Assembly (NCBI RefSeq): GCF_037102585.1
Contig: NW_027043831.1
Span: 558,001 to 622,000, forward strand
DNA length: 64,000 nucleotides
Source: Saccharomycopsis crataegensis
Lineage: Eukaryota; Ascomycota; Saccharomycetes; Ascoideales; Saccharomycopsidaceae
Direction: 5' to 3'
This document shows positions 9,895 to 21,164 of this stretch, one piece after another. Below the pieces are notes generated by a model that did not search any database, was not told the DNA's origin, and saw only the letters and a program-made list of their open reading frames with translations. The first letter of the stretch is position 1, and every line of letters starts with the position of its first letter. The position numbers and the translations under genes are program-made.

Positions 9895-11118
9895 ATGTAT
9901 ATTATTATTATTATATTATTATTAGTGTTGTTTGGTTTCATTATTTGTAAAATAGTATTTTATTATTTTAATGTGAATGATATTTTTTGTTCAATTTATT
10001 ATGAAGTTTCCCGATGTAGAATATCTGGAATGGCTATTATGATCCCAATTGTTGGGTCTCTACTAAAAAAAATGAAAATCAATAAAATGGTTGGCTAAGA
10101 ATCTGGAGAAAGTCAGTGATCAAGGTTGAGAGGAGGTTTTTGAATAGATTATTGCTCTATTCAGAGTGGATTGTTCTTGATTAACGTTGTCATTCTCTCC
10201 CTTGAGGTTTACATTCAGAGCTACGCTTCCAACTATTTAGTCCGGATTTTCCAATCCAGCACTACTATGCTAGCGCACTACCTTAAATCATGTCATTTAT
10301 TTTTCCATGATTTTAGTGTTGTTCATATAGATTTCCCACTTGCCAATTGGGACGTATTATCGTAAATAGCAATTAGCAGATTAGCAACTGCTCTGGGATT
10401 TTATTCTTAATCAAACCATTCTTGTTCGGAAAAGAAGAATAATAACGGTGAGTGAGTGAATTAGTCGTACCAGGCTCGGTTCTGGCAATAATTGATCACC
10501 CATTATTGGTTATACGATATGACACAGATCTACACAGATTTCCATATTTGATGAATATGTTTGTAATTATAAATCTGTTTCCACGGCATTACTCATGCAG
10601 CAGTAGCAATTAGAATAAATCTAGATTTCATTCCTGAGTTATCAAGTATTTCGCAATGGCCAAAAGAAGACCGAGGGGGGATATAAGGATCGGCGATACT
10701 GGTTATAGAGAAAGGAAATACGGTAAGAAGCAATGAACTAGGGATGAGCTCTTTGACATGTCTAAAGAAAGAAGGCAAAAATTGAATTATACAACCAAAT
10801 AATGATATTATTATAATATATTCAATATAATCTCCAATAATTCAATAGAGAAGACACAAAAAAAAAGGGTCGGAGTGTCGGTCGATAATGCACCAGTCAT
10901 GCCGATAACAACATTAACACACAGTAGTATGCATAACATAACCTTCACCAGCATTTTTTTTTTTTTTTCCTTTGGTGATTTTTTTGTTGTTTATTCTTCT
11001 TGTGTTGTCACTGGATGGAAATTTCACCCATATAAATATCCTTGGCTCGCCTTTTTGTTCTTTTTCGTTTTTCCATTGGTGTCAATTTTGATATTATATC
11101 CACGATTAATTAACAACA
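9895..11118. other. intergenic region upstream of the first adhesin gene
   Basis: About 1.2 kb. A TATA-like TATAAATA at about 11031-11038 lies some 85 bp before the ATG at 11119. Pyrimidine-rich tracts (10955-10995 and 11050-11075) precede the start, as in strongly transcribed yeast promoters. No other gene is seen; short open stretches at 9895-10098 and 10171-10365 are unsupported. Confidence 0.55.
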
Positions 11119-12147
11119 ATGTTGTTCCTCTCTGCTTTATCGTCCCTTCTTCTCTTGGCTGCCCCAGCTTTGGCCTACACTGGTTGTACCAACCTTGAAT
11201 CCAGTTGTTTGACCGCCGGTACCGATTTCACCGTGTTTGATGACTACAATAAGGCCGACCAAATTAAGAAAGAGCTCTACAACTTCACCGAAGGCTGGGC
11301 TAACCTTGCCCACGAACCTCCTAACTGCATGGGCTATTTGCTTGCTTACCTCCATATTCCAGCCCAAGACTCTTACACTTTCACCCTTAGCTCGAGTTAC
11401 AAAGGGGTGATGTACTTGGGAACCGAAAACGTCTATGAATGTGGTGCCAACTTCTCTGACCTTGACCCAATGGTCTCCAAATCCGGAGCTACTCCTCTTC
11501 TTGAATCCACCGGCAGCGTGGAAACTATCACCCTCGAATTATCCGAAGGTTATTACCCATTCCAATACTGGTTCTTGAACCCTCTGAACACCCTTTCCAA
11601 CATCACCGGTCATATTGTTAACTCTGCCGGTAAGGACATGATCACTGGCGGGTTCTACATTCCAAGTAGTAAAGAAGAAACCTGTGAAGTCTCTTCATCA
11701 TCTTCTTCTTCTTCTTCTTCTTCTGTTTCCTCTGCTTCGTCTACCACCACTCTTTCTTCTACCGCTTCCCCTACCACCTTGGTCATTTCTACCACCGGTT
11801 TCTCTAACTCCTCTGTTGTTCCTGGCGAAACTGTGTCTGGTTCATTGTTGGTTTCTGTCGTTACTGCTACTACCGACACCACCGAGTTAGTCACCATTAC
11901 TTCTTGTGGTACTGAAACTTGTTACCCAGTTATCACCTCCACCGTGAAGGAAGTCGTCACCGAGTACACCACTTACTGCCCATTGACCGCTGCCACTTCT
12001 ACTGTTTCCAACTCTTCTTCTTCATTTTCTTCTTCTACCGCTGCTTCCGTCAGCGTCCACACTGGTGGTGCCATTGCTAATAAGTCTATTGGTGCTGGTA
12101 TGATTGCCGGTGTCATTGGTACTTTGGTGCTTATGTTCTCTCTTTAG
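11119..12147 (+). CDS. GPI-anchored cell-wall protein, GLEYA/flocculin type (paralogue 1)
   Basis: A 342-residue secreted protein. A signal peptide (MLFLSALSSLLLLAAPALA, about 1-19) is followed by TGCTNLESSCLTAG, the Cys-containing start shared by the four paralogues here. A beta-rich ligand-binding-like domain (about 20-190) ends ...SEGYYPFQYWFLNPL..., which resembles GLEYA/PA14 adhesin domains. A Ser/Thr linker (about 192-240) leads to TITSCGTETCYPVITS and EYTTYCPLTA, a flocculin type-3/Sed1-like Cys repeat. The last 25 residues are hydrophobic after a small-residue site, as expected for a GPI-anchor signal. Codon choice is strongly biased to C-ending and GGT/GCC-type codons, unlike paralogues 2-4, suggesting high expression. 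The sugar or protein ligand is unknown. It is the shortest member and the most divergent in its N-domain. Confidence 0.8.
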   Translation: MLFLSALSSLLLLAAPALAYTGCTNLESSCLTAGTDFTVFDDYNKADQIKKELYNFTEGWANLAHEPPNCMGYLLAYLHIPAQDSYTFTLSSSYKGVMYLGTENVYECGANFSDLDPMVSKSGATPLLESTGSVETITLELSEGYYPFQYWFLNPLNTLSNITGHIVNSAGKDMITGGFYIPSSKEETCEVSSSSSSSSSSSVSSASSTTTLSSTASPTTLVISTTGFSNSSVVPGETVSGSLLVSVVTATTDTTELVTITSCGTETCYPVITSTVKEVVTEYTTYCPLTAATSTVSNSSSSFSSSTAASVSVHTGGAIANKSIGAGMIAGVIGTLVLMFSL

Positions 12148-14792
12148 AATTGGAATGTCTTTCTGATAATTATTATACCCAAATTTTTTTCTTTTGTATT
12201 CTATAGACTCTTTTTCTATTTCTGTTACGTTTCGATCCCTTTTTCATTAAAAGTTTTAAATATGTTTGATTTACTTATTTTTATTCTTAATCTCTAAGTC
12301 TATCTATCTATAATCAAATAAAGCACTGCATTGATTTTTTTTAAGTTATCTCTTCAGAAAATGTAGACAGCTATTGTTTTACTGGAGATACCCTGCTTCA
12401 CTGGTTTCTTTTTCTTTGCTAGTGTAATGGCATTAATAGTGCTCTATATTTACATGTTACTCTTGGTAGTCTATCATATTTCTGCGACGCTCCATATTTC
12501 TGTGATGATTTTTCATGATGTCTCATTTTCCATAACTTGTCATAAACATCTCCTATTTGATACGACAATCTGCGAGCCCATAGCACTCTCAATGATCGAC
12601 ACTACATATTTCACATTGCACAATCACAGAAAAGGGACACTGGTATCCCCGATTGGATTATCCCAGAAACACCCCTCATATCTCCGTGGAGGAAAATGTA
12701 CCCACATAACAGTCTATTGACATATAAAATAATAATAATATTATTATTATTATCCATTATTCAACTCATTTCAATTGATAGTTGCTATTATTTTTATAAT
12801 AACAATAATTACTATTTTCTTTTAAGAGGTAGATATCCAGTTTATAGGTCTTTTTTCTTGTGGTGTGAAATGAAAAGAATCGCCAATATGGAGGGGAAAA
12901 AAAAAATCGCGCGTCGCTGCATCACAACTACCAAGAACCCCTAAGAGATAAGAAAGATTGCACTTATACAACTAATAAACGATAGTGTCGTCTACTGGGT
13001 TTTAAAACAGAGAAAGGAAGTGAACCGGTATTTCATGGTCATTTGTGGTGGGATTATGAGTGTGGCTTTGTAAGGGATTTGAAATTAACAGGTTTAAATA
13101 GAACAAAAATGTAGCACACACTATTACCAAAATTAATTCCCACCTGCGCTCCCCTATTTCTTTCAACCTGATCTTATTTGTGCAGTGAGGGATTACTTCC
13201 TGCTAAAGAAATAATCTTTCTCGGTAATTGATGTGTTTCTCAAGTATCCTACGGGGACCGATTAATAATAATTACTAATTAAAGATCCAGCCAGAAGTTT
13301 GCGATGATGCATAGTTGCATTAAGAGTGATTTAGCCTTCGTAAGTCCCCAGAAGAACGATATGGAGGCGTCCACTTCTACTATGAAATTATAGATAAGGA
13401 TTAGCAAGACGGTATAGTGACAATTCCAATGAAGCGTTCCGTAAGAACTTTCACTTAAGTCTTAGGAAACAACATCAATATTCTAACATCTAGAAATTGC
13501 AAAAGAAGGATCTCATAATAAATCAATTTTCTTACCCCCATTATGTAAGGAAATATTCACATACCAGGCAGTCCAGTCTAAGGAGATCTATCCTCTTAAA
13601 AATTTAACCACCCTTTTACATAGGGATCTCATTTTCTTTTTTTTTTTACCTAAAGAGTGTACGGAGGAGTAAGGTTGATTTAGATCGGAAATGCTGAAAC
13701 GCTTACGGGAAATGAGTTTGTGCAAATCATTATGGTCCTACTAAACCAATTGATGATACTGACTCTTTAAGTAATTCATATATTGATCGTTTCCATCCCC
13801 CTTGATGTATTCTTTAGGAAAATACCCTATCATCGGATGGAGATTTATTTAACACTAAATTATTAAAAGAGAATTGGGTGATTCCTAAGCTGATCCTTGA
13901 GAAGATTGCCAAAACGCTTCGCAAGAAGTGACCCGTTCAAGTCTTCAAGAACAAAACCAATAAGTAAGAGCAAAAGAGATACAAAAAGTATACCAAGGAA
14001 TATGTTTTCAAAGAAATGCCATTCTGCATCACACATGGTGGCACCAACAAATGTGCAGAGCAAAGTATTCCTAGGAATTATCATAGTACATCCTTTCTTC
14101 CTTTGACCTACTGTGTGATTTTAGTAATTTTGTAGTTATTTACTTCCATGTATATTTATTTGATATTAGCTGATATACTAATGGGTTTGCTGAGAGCTAT
14201 AAAAAAAAGTATTTCAAAGCCCACCCACCAGGAAGGTAATATTAACAGATACTCTTAAGTCATAGCAGTTTTAATTCTAGTTGCTGGGACAGGTAGTCAG
14301 ACGTTGTCTATGGAAATTCAATGACTGAGTTAGAAAGGAAAACACAAATTTTGTAGAAGAAAAGATCCCACCAAATCTATAGATCTTTAAAACGATCTCG
14401 AAAGATTATCCAACTCCTTGAAGCCATTCCATCGATATCATCCGTGCTTATATATATATATATATATATTTCTATTTCTGGATAAAATATGACCCAATAA
14501 CTCACAAGCACACACTAAATCTCATTAGGAACGATTGATGCATCCCCTACCATCGATATTCATGAAGATAAAATACAATTAGACTGTCGTACTCCTACAA
14601 CCTCGAATTCATTTAAGACTAACGATTCGTCGATTTTGTAGCCATTTCTTTTGCAAAATATAATTTGTGCCGAGCAGTAATAAATCACTTCCGAAGTTCG
14701 TTATGTAACGGAATATAAAAGTATAAGAATATATATATCACAACTCAATCAGTCATTTGTCCATTGAACTAATTGAGATCTTGACCTGAAAG
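12148..14792. other. gene-poor region downstream of adhesin 1
   Basis: About 2.6 kb with no supported gene. 12427-12944 has short hydrophobic frames of uncertain meaning. A minus-strand frame at 13863-14084 would encode one transmembrane helix (FFENIFLGILFVSLLLLLIGF) in 73 residues and could be a fragment of a membrane protein, but nothing around it extends it. A repeated block at 14357-14450 and a (TA)n tract near 14452-14470 are also present. Confidence 0.4.
14357..14450 (+). repeat. dispersed repeat, copy A
   Basis: About 90 bp beginning around GAAGAAAAGATCCCAC and continuing with AAAGATTATCCAAC..CC matches 19018-19110 at clearly above-chance identity. The repeats flank the second adhesin gene. 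Family and boundaries are unknown. Confidence 0.6.
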
Positions 14793-14827
14793 AGATAGCC
14801 AACGGGCATCCAGCCCACTGGCTATCT
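14793..14827. other. strong symmetrical hairpin
   Basis: Perfect outer arms AGATAGCCA (14793-14801) and TGGCTATCT (14819-14827) enclose a second perfect stem, GGGC/GCCC, around a 5-base loop, with AC opposite AC between the stems. It lies about 175 bp upstream of the tRNA-Val gene. No T-run follows, so it is not an obvious terminator. Confidence 0.8.
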
Positions 14828-15002
14828 TGAGCAAAGACGCACCAGTATCCAAATGCAAAAACTATCTAGCCCAAAATATAAATGTTGAATGAATGAATTG
14901 TATATTAACAAGTCACAGAGGTTCTAAATAGCATATACCAGTGCGACGGTACCAAAAAAAAAATATAGCCGCTATTATATATAGAAATAGTTTAAACAAG
15001 TT

Positions 15003-15076
15003 GGTTTCGTGGTCTAGTTGGTTATGGCATCTGCTTAACACGCAGAACGTCCCCAGTTCGATCCTGGGCGAAATCA
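15003..15076 (+). tRNA. tV(AAC): tRNA-Val (AAC anticodon)
   Basis: A 74-base cloverleaf, nearly identical to S. cerevisiae tRNA-Val(AAC). The acceptor GGTTTCG pairs with CGAAATC. Box A lies at about TGGTCTAGTTGG, the anticodon loop is CTTAACA, and the T-arm is CCCAGTTCGATCCTGGG. There is no intron. A T-run from about 15078 serves as Pol III terminator. Confidence 0.97.
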
Positions 15077-16199
15077 ATTTTTTGCTTTTTTTGATGCTAA
15101 GGATGCTGAAAAGTGTAGAAAATGAACACATATATTGGAGCTACTAAATTGGTTTAAGTTGAACTCGGCACTCTGAATATTCAGTGCAATGTTTGTTAAT
15201 TGCCGTACACGCTGGAATCTGGAGTCTTGTGCTAGTCTTGTTAGAAGGGACATGAAGAAAAACCATTGAATCATTAAGACCAAAGACAATTAATAATCAG
15301 GATGTATGTGTCGCAAAATATATTTATCGGAACATTTTCTTTGTTTTATTAATTTACAGACTTTAAAAGCATAACATAAAACGAACATAATAAAGAAGAG
15401 AAGTTTCTATCAAATTCTCTAATATACAAAGAATATCCTAGCTAAAGTCGTGTTAGTACAAGTGAAACATTTGTGGGATATCAGTCTCTCCACTTTATGT
15501 GTTTTAAGACAATAGTTTTCCAAGAGAGTTGAACATTTCAGACAGGTGCATCCCAAATATTACTACCGTCTGTTGTGGCCTCCATTTTTCCAAAGTATAT
15601 CATATATTGATCAAAAAAAAAAACAAAAAAAAACAACAACATTGATCCAAATTTTGTTGTAAGTGGCTCTAGCTAAATACATAGAATTAAACTACCTTAT
15701 CGCGTGCCACTTGATATCGTTCAAATGCTATTTACTTGCTATTTACTTGCAAAGTGTTTGGTTTTTCAAGAGCTCAAAATTTTTTTCTGGAAAAAACGGT
15801 TTTTGACCCACAAAAATGTAACAACGTTGCCATTGGTTTTTTTTTTTTTTTCGCATAAGGTGTACCTTCACATTCGACATCGTAGGTTGATGGTCAACAT
15901 GAATTTTATAATCAATAGCGAGGTCTTCAGAAGATCTTTTCGGGACAGATACTATCAACTCCTTGTCATTAATGAGTATGCTTTATGATTCGATGTCCCT
16001 TTTTGGGCGTTTAGGACCCCCCTTTTTTTTTTTTGATCGGCTAAGCCAACCCCTCTCTCACAAAAAGTAGGGTTCAGAGGAAGCAGAAAGTGATTAACCA
16101 CAGGTTTTTTGAGATAATAATTATAGCCTACTTCTCTGAGCTGCGCTCTTTTTGGTTTTCTCATAAATAATAAATGTCTCAATTTAGTAATAAAAAAAA
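15077..16199. other. intergenic region between tRNA-Val and the adhesin 2 promoter
   Basis: About 1.1 kb. Several A- and T-homopolymers (15614-15633, 15838-15851, 16020-16035) and no recognisable gene. Short open stretches at 15704-15988 and on the opposite strand lack any family features. Confidence 0.45.
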
Positions 16200-16811
16200 A
16201 CTAATTGTGTGTACTCTTTACTGTTGAGCCCCACCAAAAAGGGATTGTAACGCAGATCTAGGTTAGGCTTCTTCTGCAAACCATAAAATATAACATTGGT
16301 AATACGATAATACGGGACAGTCCAGATTTGCTTTTACACAGATGTGATAGCTAAAGGGAAAGAGAATTTAACGAAGTTAGAAATCCATAGCCGAAGTATG
16401 TTTCTGACTAACAGCCAGTAGATTGACTGAAGGCCTCACCTAAAGAATGTCTGCCCCGCAATAAGGCGTTATTCCTCGCATAAAAAACCGATTTCCTTCT
16501 GACTTGTGCCGGCATACTATACTAATGCTTTTTTTTTTTCTATTTTATAGTTTTCTCCAATTTATACTTCCAACTCTAATACTTTCAAGGTGATTTCTTT
16601 CCCTATTTGGCATAAAATGGGATACGAATGTAGAAGAAAAAAAAAACATCAAAATGAAAGAGAACCAAAACCTCTCAATCATTATTTATACCTTAAGCTT
16701 TCCTTATTTTTTCCTTATTTTTTCCTCTTATTAAATTTTAAATTGTTTCAGCATTAAAAAAATTTACTTTTTGTTACCTTTTTCTAATAAAGAAAAAAAA
16801 TTATCGGCAAA
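16200..16811 (+). repeat. adhesin upstream region, duplicated at 21165-22610 (copy 1)
   Basis: Upstream DNA of paralogue 2 aligns with that of paralogue 3. Shared words include CCCCACCAAAAAGGGATT (16230 and 21190), AATAAG.CGTTATTC (16461 and 21467) and CACCTTAAGCT-type sequence before the ATG (16693 and 22478). Copy 1 is collinear; copy 2 carries an insertion of about 0.8 kb between the same landmarks. These blocks must include the promoters. Confidence 0.75.
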
Positions 16812-18353
16812 ATGATTTTCCTTGCTGTGAACTTATTCGTGTTGCTTTTCTCCCCAGTTCTCGCCAGTGTCACAGGATGCACTTTCAGCAATTCCTCCTG
16901 TCTTACTGCTGGCTCCAATATAACTAAATTTAATAATGGTGTTTTTGCAGCTTCTTATGAAGCAGCTTCTTATTCTGCCTTAGGCTCCTATTCCTCATGG
17001 GACCAGAATATCACTGTCGCCAGTGGCGAATCTTTGGTTATCAAAAGTTATCTCCTTGCCGAAACTTCTGGAACTTACACCTTTTTCCTTTATTCTGATC
17101 TAGCTATTGGTGGATGGGTTGGGGCGGAGACTGCATTTGCTTGTGGTGGTTTGACTCACCAAACTGTCGCTGCTTATGCGGATGCTGGTATTGGCGCCCC
17201 ATTCTTTGATGCTTCCTCGGGATATGACACCTATACAGTTTCATTAACTCCTGGGTATTATCCTGTGATGGTCCAAGTGATCAATACTCTTCCACCTTCT
17301 GGAAAATTCAACTTCTCGATCACTGATCCTAGTGGGGAACTAATTCAGGATACCAATTTATACGCTCCTTCTGTTGATGATTCTGTTTGTTACGTTGCTC
17401 CTGTTTCTACTTCTTCTACATCAACTACTTCCACTTCCACTTCCACTTCCACTTCCACTTCTACAATTTCTACTTCTACAACTTCTACTTCTACAACTTC
17501 TACTTCTACTTCTACTTCTACTTCCACTACGAACTCAATTTCCACCGCCTCTAATTCAACTGTCTCCATCCCAACGAGCTCTAATTCATTGACTTTCATC
17601 TCATCGAACTCCACTTCCACCGCTAGTGCTACTGCTACTACCTCCAGTTCTTCCGCTTTTAATGGAACCACAGCAGGCTATAACGATACTGTCTCCACTA
17701 CAGCCAACTCTTCTTTAACATATACTGCAAGTTCCAATACCACTTTATCAATGACTTCTAGTCCTTACAGTTCTATCAGTAGTAATTCTTTGAATCTTAC
17801 TTCCTTGGTCACAGCTGTGACTGGTTCCTCAAACACTGCTACTCCTCTTTTCAGCAACTCTACGGCTACTAGCTCTGTCTCTTCTGGATCTGGTGCTTCA
17901 ATAGTTACCTCCGTTGTGGTTACGGAAATTGACGCTACTGTTTTATACACCATAACCTCCTGCGGTACAAAGACTTGCTACCCAGTTGTCACTAGCTCTG
18001 TCCACAAAACTATCACTTCATACACTACCTACTGTCCATTGACTGCTTTGAAAAATTCAGTCTCTGGATCTGAATCTATTACCGCAGCTTCTGAAACTGA
18101 AGCCGCTGGCTCTAACTTGGGTTCTGAATCTTCCACCCTCGTTAACGGAAGCACTACTAAAACCAATGGATCAGGATCATCAACTCCAACCTTGGAATCC
18201 TCAGATGTGACTTCATCTGCTTCTATATTTGAGTCGCACTCCTCTAATTCCACTGCTCCTTCAGTCGGTGTCCAAGAAGCCAATGGTGCTCCTACCCTTT
18301 TGAAATCAGGTGCTTTGACTATGATTGGATTTTTGATTCCTTTTTTCCTTTAG
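16812..18353 (+). CDS. GPI-anchored GLEYA-type adhesin (paralogue 2)
   Basis: A 513-residue cell-wall adhesin candidate. After a signal peptide (about 1-19) comes GCTFSNSSCLTAGSN and a GLEYA-like domain (about 20-195). That domain carries YTFFLYSDLAIGGWVGAETAFACG and LTPGYYPVMVQVINTLPPSGKFNFSITDPSGE, matching the W-G and YYP...DP-G layout of GLEYA/PA14 lectin-like domains. A Ser/Thr repeat stalk (about 200-375) with TSTTSTS units follows. A flocculin type-3-like module (TITSCGTKTCYPVVTS and SYTTYCPLTA) precedes a variable Ser-rich region and a C-terminal hydrophobic GPI signal. Known GLEYA and PA14 yeast adhesins bind glycans or host surfaces; the ligand here is unknown. The N-domain is nearly identical to paralogue 3, while the C-terminal 150 residues match paralogue 4. 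Confidence 0.83.
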   Translation: MIFLAVNLFVLLFSPVLASVTGCTFSNSSCLTAGSNITKFNNGVFAASYEAASYSALGSYSSWDQNITVASGESLVIKSYLLAETSGTYTFFLYSDLAIGGWVGAETAFACGGLTHQTVAAYADAGIGAPFFDASSGYDTYTVSLTPGYYPVMVQVINTLPPSGKFNFSITDPSGELIQDTNLYAPSVDDSVCYVAPVSTSSTSTTSTSTSTSTSTSTISTSTTSTSTTSTSTSTSTSTTNSISTASNSTVSIPTSSNSLTFISSNSTSTASATATTSSSSAFNGTTAGYNDTVSTTANSSLTYTASSNTTLSMTSSPYSSISSNSLNLTSLVTAVTGSSNTATPLFSNSTATSSVSSGSGASIVTSVVVTEIDATVLYTITSCGTKTCYPVVTSSVHKTITSYTTYCPLTALKNSVSGSESITAASETEAAGSNLGSESSTLVNGSTTKTNGSGSSTPTLESSDVTSSASIFESHSSNSTAPSVGVQEANGAPTLLKSGALTMIGFLIPFFL

Positions 18354-19164
18354 TTTGAATCTTGCATTTTTTCTCTTTCTTTCTTGCTTTCAATTTTCAA
18401 TTCTAGCTTTAATATTATCGTTTCTTCTTTACTCTCTTATTTTTTATTTTTTCTCTTCTCTTTATTGCATCTTATTTCTTCTTTGATTAAATTTTGGGGA
18501 GCTGTTTCCGCTTTTGATATTTATTCACACAATGTTCTTGATATTTTTTGGAAAAAGAAAAATTTCAGACCATATTTTAATTCTAAATCACCTTTAATAC
18601 CACTAAAATATTACATTATGAACCATTAAAGTCTATATGTAAACAGGAATGAAGTCACTAGTAAAAATTATTAAATGATTGTAATCAAAAAAAAATAATG
18701 TCAGCTTCTGTGTAAACGAGAAAAATGGAGCTTCAACCATACAGAAGTGCATTTATTACGATTATGAGACGATCGACCATCAATAAAATTCATATATATC
18801 TTTCTCTTCTATTATATTTTTCTTGTCAATTATCAATCCTAAATGGTGTCTATCATATTTGACTGGAAACTTCATTTTTGAGTAAAAAAAAGAAAAAGGA
18901 GAAGAATGAGAATAAGAAAGAGAAATATTATCTTTACAAGCAGTGAGGATTCATTGAATCATATTTTTATTAAATATTTGCTCATTTCAAACAACCAAAA
19001 TATTTATTTAAATTGAGATGAAGAAAAGATCCCACTAAACCTTTCAGTATCAAAAAGACATAAAAGATCATCCAACCCCTCGAAAACTACTCCATTATTT
19101 TACGGGTATATATTTCCTGATGGAACATTTAGTGCAATCTAGTCTTTTCTTAACTATCTCTAAT
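18354..19164. other. downstream flank of adhesin 2
   Basis: AT-rich 3' flank. The first 200 bp (to about 18545) share sequence with the 3' flank of paralogue 3, for example GATTAAATTTT..GG.GC.GTTTC.GCTTTT, so the duplication covers the terminator region. Copy B of the dispersed repeat starts at 19018. No gene is seen. Confidence 0.5.
19018..19110 (+). repeat. dispersed repeat, copy B
   Basis: Pairs with 14357-14450. It shares GAAGAAAAGATCCCAC, a TCATCCAAC-like core and CCATTATTT-like sequence, and lies on the same strand as copy A. Confidence 0.6.
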
Positions 19165-20140
19165 TGAATATCAGAAATGTCAGCTGATCCTGGTACCGTA
19201 TTTGTGATTGACGAGTTGATATAGTTGAAAATAACATCCAAACAAGAAGGAAAATCCATGACTCATAATTTCAAGACAAGCCGCCAAAGATTACTCTCTG
19301 TTTCTTGTCTTAGATTTAGTATATATCATAAATTTTGTAAGGCTAGTTTAGCAAGACATATAGCACGAGTTAAAAAAGACACACTAAATGACAAGGTTAA
19401 AAAAAATAGAATCAGAAAAGATTCAGTGGTCTCATCTTTCGAGAAATCGAAATTATTGGGTCCATCCGGAAAACATACACCAACCTTTTATGCCACATAA
19501 ATTCGTCAGTCGATTAAAAAATAACGCCGACAACACAACACAATTATCGCTTTGTTTAAAGGTATGATCGCAATCATCATGAATATGTTGTTAAAATTCG
19601 CCGTGGCTGATCGTTGCCCTATCTTATGTTACACATTGAATGAAAAAACTACTGGCCATGGCCATTTGCAGATCAAAAAGCATTAATTTATGTATGAGGA
19701 ACAGATAAAGTGGATATCAAAAACAGAATGCCAGATGGTTCAGCAGCTTTGCCCGTATAAGGTACATTTGATTCCAGTCATCTCAGACATCGAAGAGGAA
19801 CAGTGAAGCCTTTCATACCGTTGATTAAGAGGACTAATGCTTTCCTTAGAAACCCAGAGAGGTACTCTCCTCCTCCGGATCAACAGGATTCTAGGGACGC
19901 TGCTAACAAAGCTTTTTTGACAGTAGACACACCTGATTTTAGGCAGAAAAAAAATATATCATAAAATCATTTCGATGGATCAATGCGTGTGATGTCCATA
20001 AATACCTTGATACTACTCCTGATTTTGATCATGATGCTGAGAGAGTTACTGAGGCAGATATTTTGCCTGAAGACCGCGAATACGAAGATACCGACAATAA
20101 AAATGAAGATACAAATCATACTGACAGCGATTGGGATTAG
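19165..20140 (+). pseudogene. decayed coding region of unknown family
   Basis: About 1 kb in which short coding-like segments in different plus-strand frames follow one another. They include an 80-residue basic stretch (19260-19500), a segment reading KPFIPLIKRTNAFLRNPERY (from about 19806), and a C-terminal segment reading FRWINACDVHKYLDTTPDFD (from about 19970) that ends in an acidic tail at about 20140. Composition is protein-like, and the acidic end looks like a natural C-terminus. The frame is broken several times. I do not recognise the family; whether it was a host gene or part of an element is unknown. Confidence 0.45.
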
Positions 20141-21164
20141 TGCGAGTCTATAAGACTGAAAAACTTGATGGCAATAACCAGCATATTTTTGGGATTATTT
20201 TGCTAGACGAAACAAGGTGACTGTGTGGTATAGTTCATAATACTCTCTGATTACTTATATTGTGCGACACTAAAACATCATTACTACACCAGCTTTCACT
20301 TAAACAGTGAAAGAAACTCTGGTAATATGGATTTGAAATGTAATTCAAATTGAACGATTCTATTTCAATGGCATTGTATACTTTATAATGATTTGTGATT
20401 TATTCCAATATTATACCAATATTATACCTGTAGACTTATACGCTATTTAATGGGCTAAAAAATTAACCGTTCATTCTCAGAAATTATATGGAGTGTACGT
20501 ACACAGCACAAGCTCATGAGTAGAGGTGTTACACCTTCTGTTATTACCACATTCGAACATCGCATATTGGTGATGGCCTAAATGCAATGTGGCTCTTCAT
20601 AAAAATGCATAATCTTTGAACCCTCCAATTAACTAACTTATTTATTGCAATATGAAGGAGATGACCGGTCCGCAGAGTATTTATATCTTCAGATAATTTT
20701 TTTTTATACGGGATCTTTGAACAGTGAAGCTTTTCAGATACCAGAGATATTTTACTGCCTCATAGATTTCAACATCACAATAATCTAATAGAGTTTATGA
20801 AATAAATCTCTGCTTAAATCTCTCAGTACTGAATGGGGGAAGGTAGCCCATGATGATTAAAAGTTCTCTCTTTTACTTATTTCTAATCGAAATCTGTTTT
20901 CTATGTTGCAAAAATGAGAAATACGAATACGAATTGGCATTTTAAGAACCATCTCCTATTAGAATAGCTCCCGAAAATCACTCTCCTTTATCACAATTCC
21001 CATTACCCAAGTTCATCATTTTTTTTTTTTTTTACATGGTCGTGCTTTTCTTTCGTATATCCTTCAGAACCAATCACCTATTCTGGGTTATCGGAGGTTA
21101 ATTGCCCTCAGTATTAATTACAGCACTACTATAGAAACACGATGTTTTCTGTCAAAACATGATT
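20141..21164. other. intergenic region, no gene recognised
   Basis: About 1 kb. A small hairpin (CTTTCACT / AGTGAAAG) lies at about 20292-20312, and a T-run at 21020-21034. No coding or RNA signature was found. Confidence 0.45.

Noticed and set aside
13863-14106. Overlapping short frames on both strands, one with a transmembrane-like helix
   Set aside because: 73 residues or fewer, no extension, no family match; AT-rich DNA gives such frames by chance.
14700-14790. TATA-rich sequence upstream of tRNA-Val considered as a solo LTR
   Set aside because: No TG...CA ends, no target duplication and no second copy visible in the window.
17390-17671. Minus-strand Val/Glu-repeat frames inside adhesin stalks (also 23186-23731 and 27746-28135)
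   Set aside because: They are the complement of Ser/Thr codon repeats, which are stop-free in several frames. Composition is a mechanical by-product.
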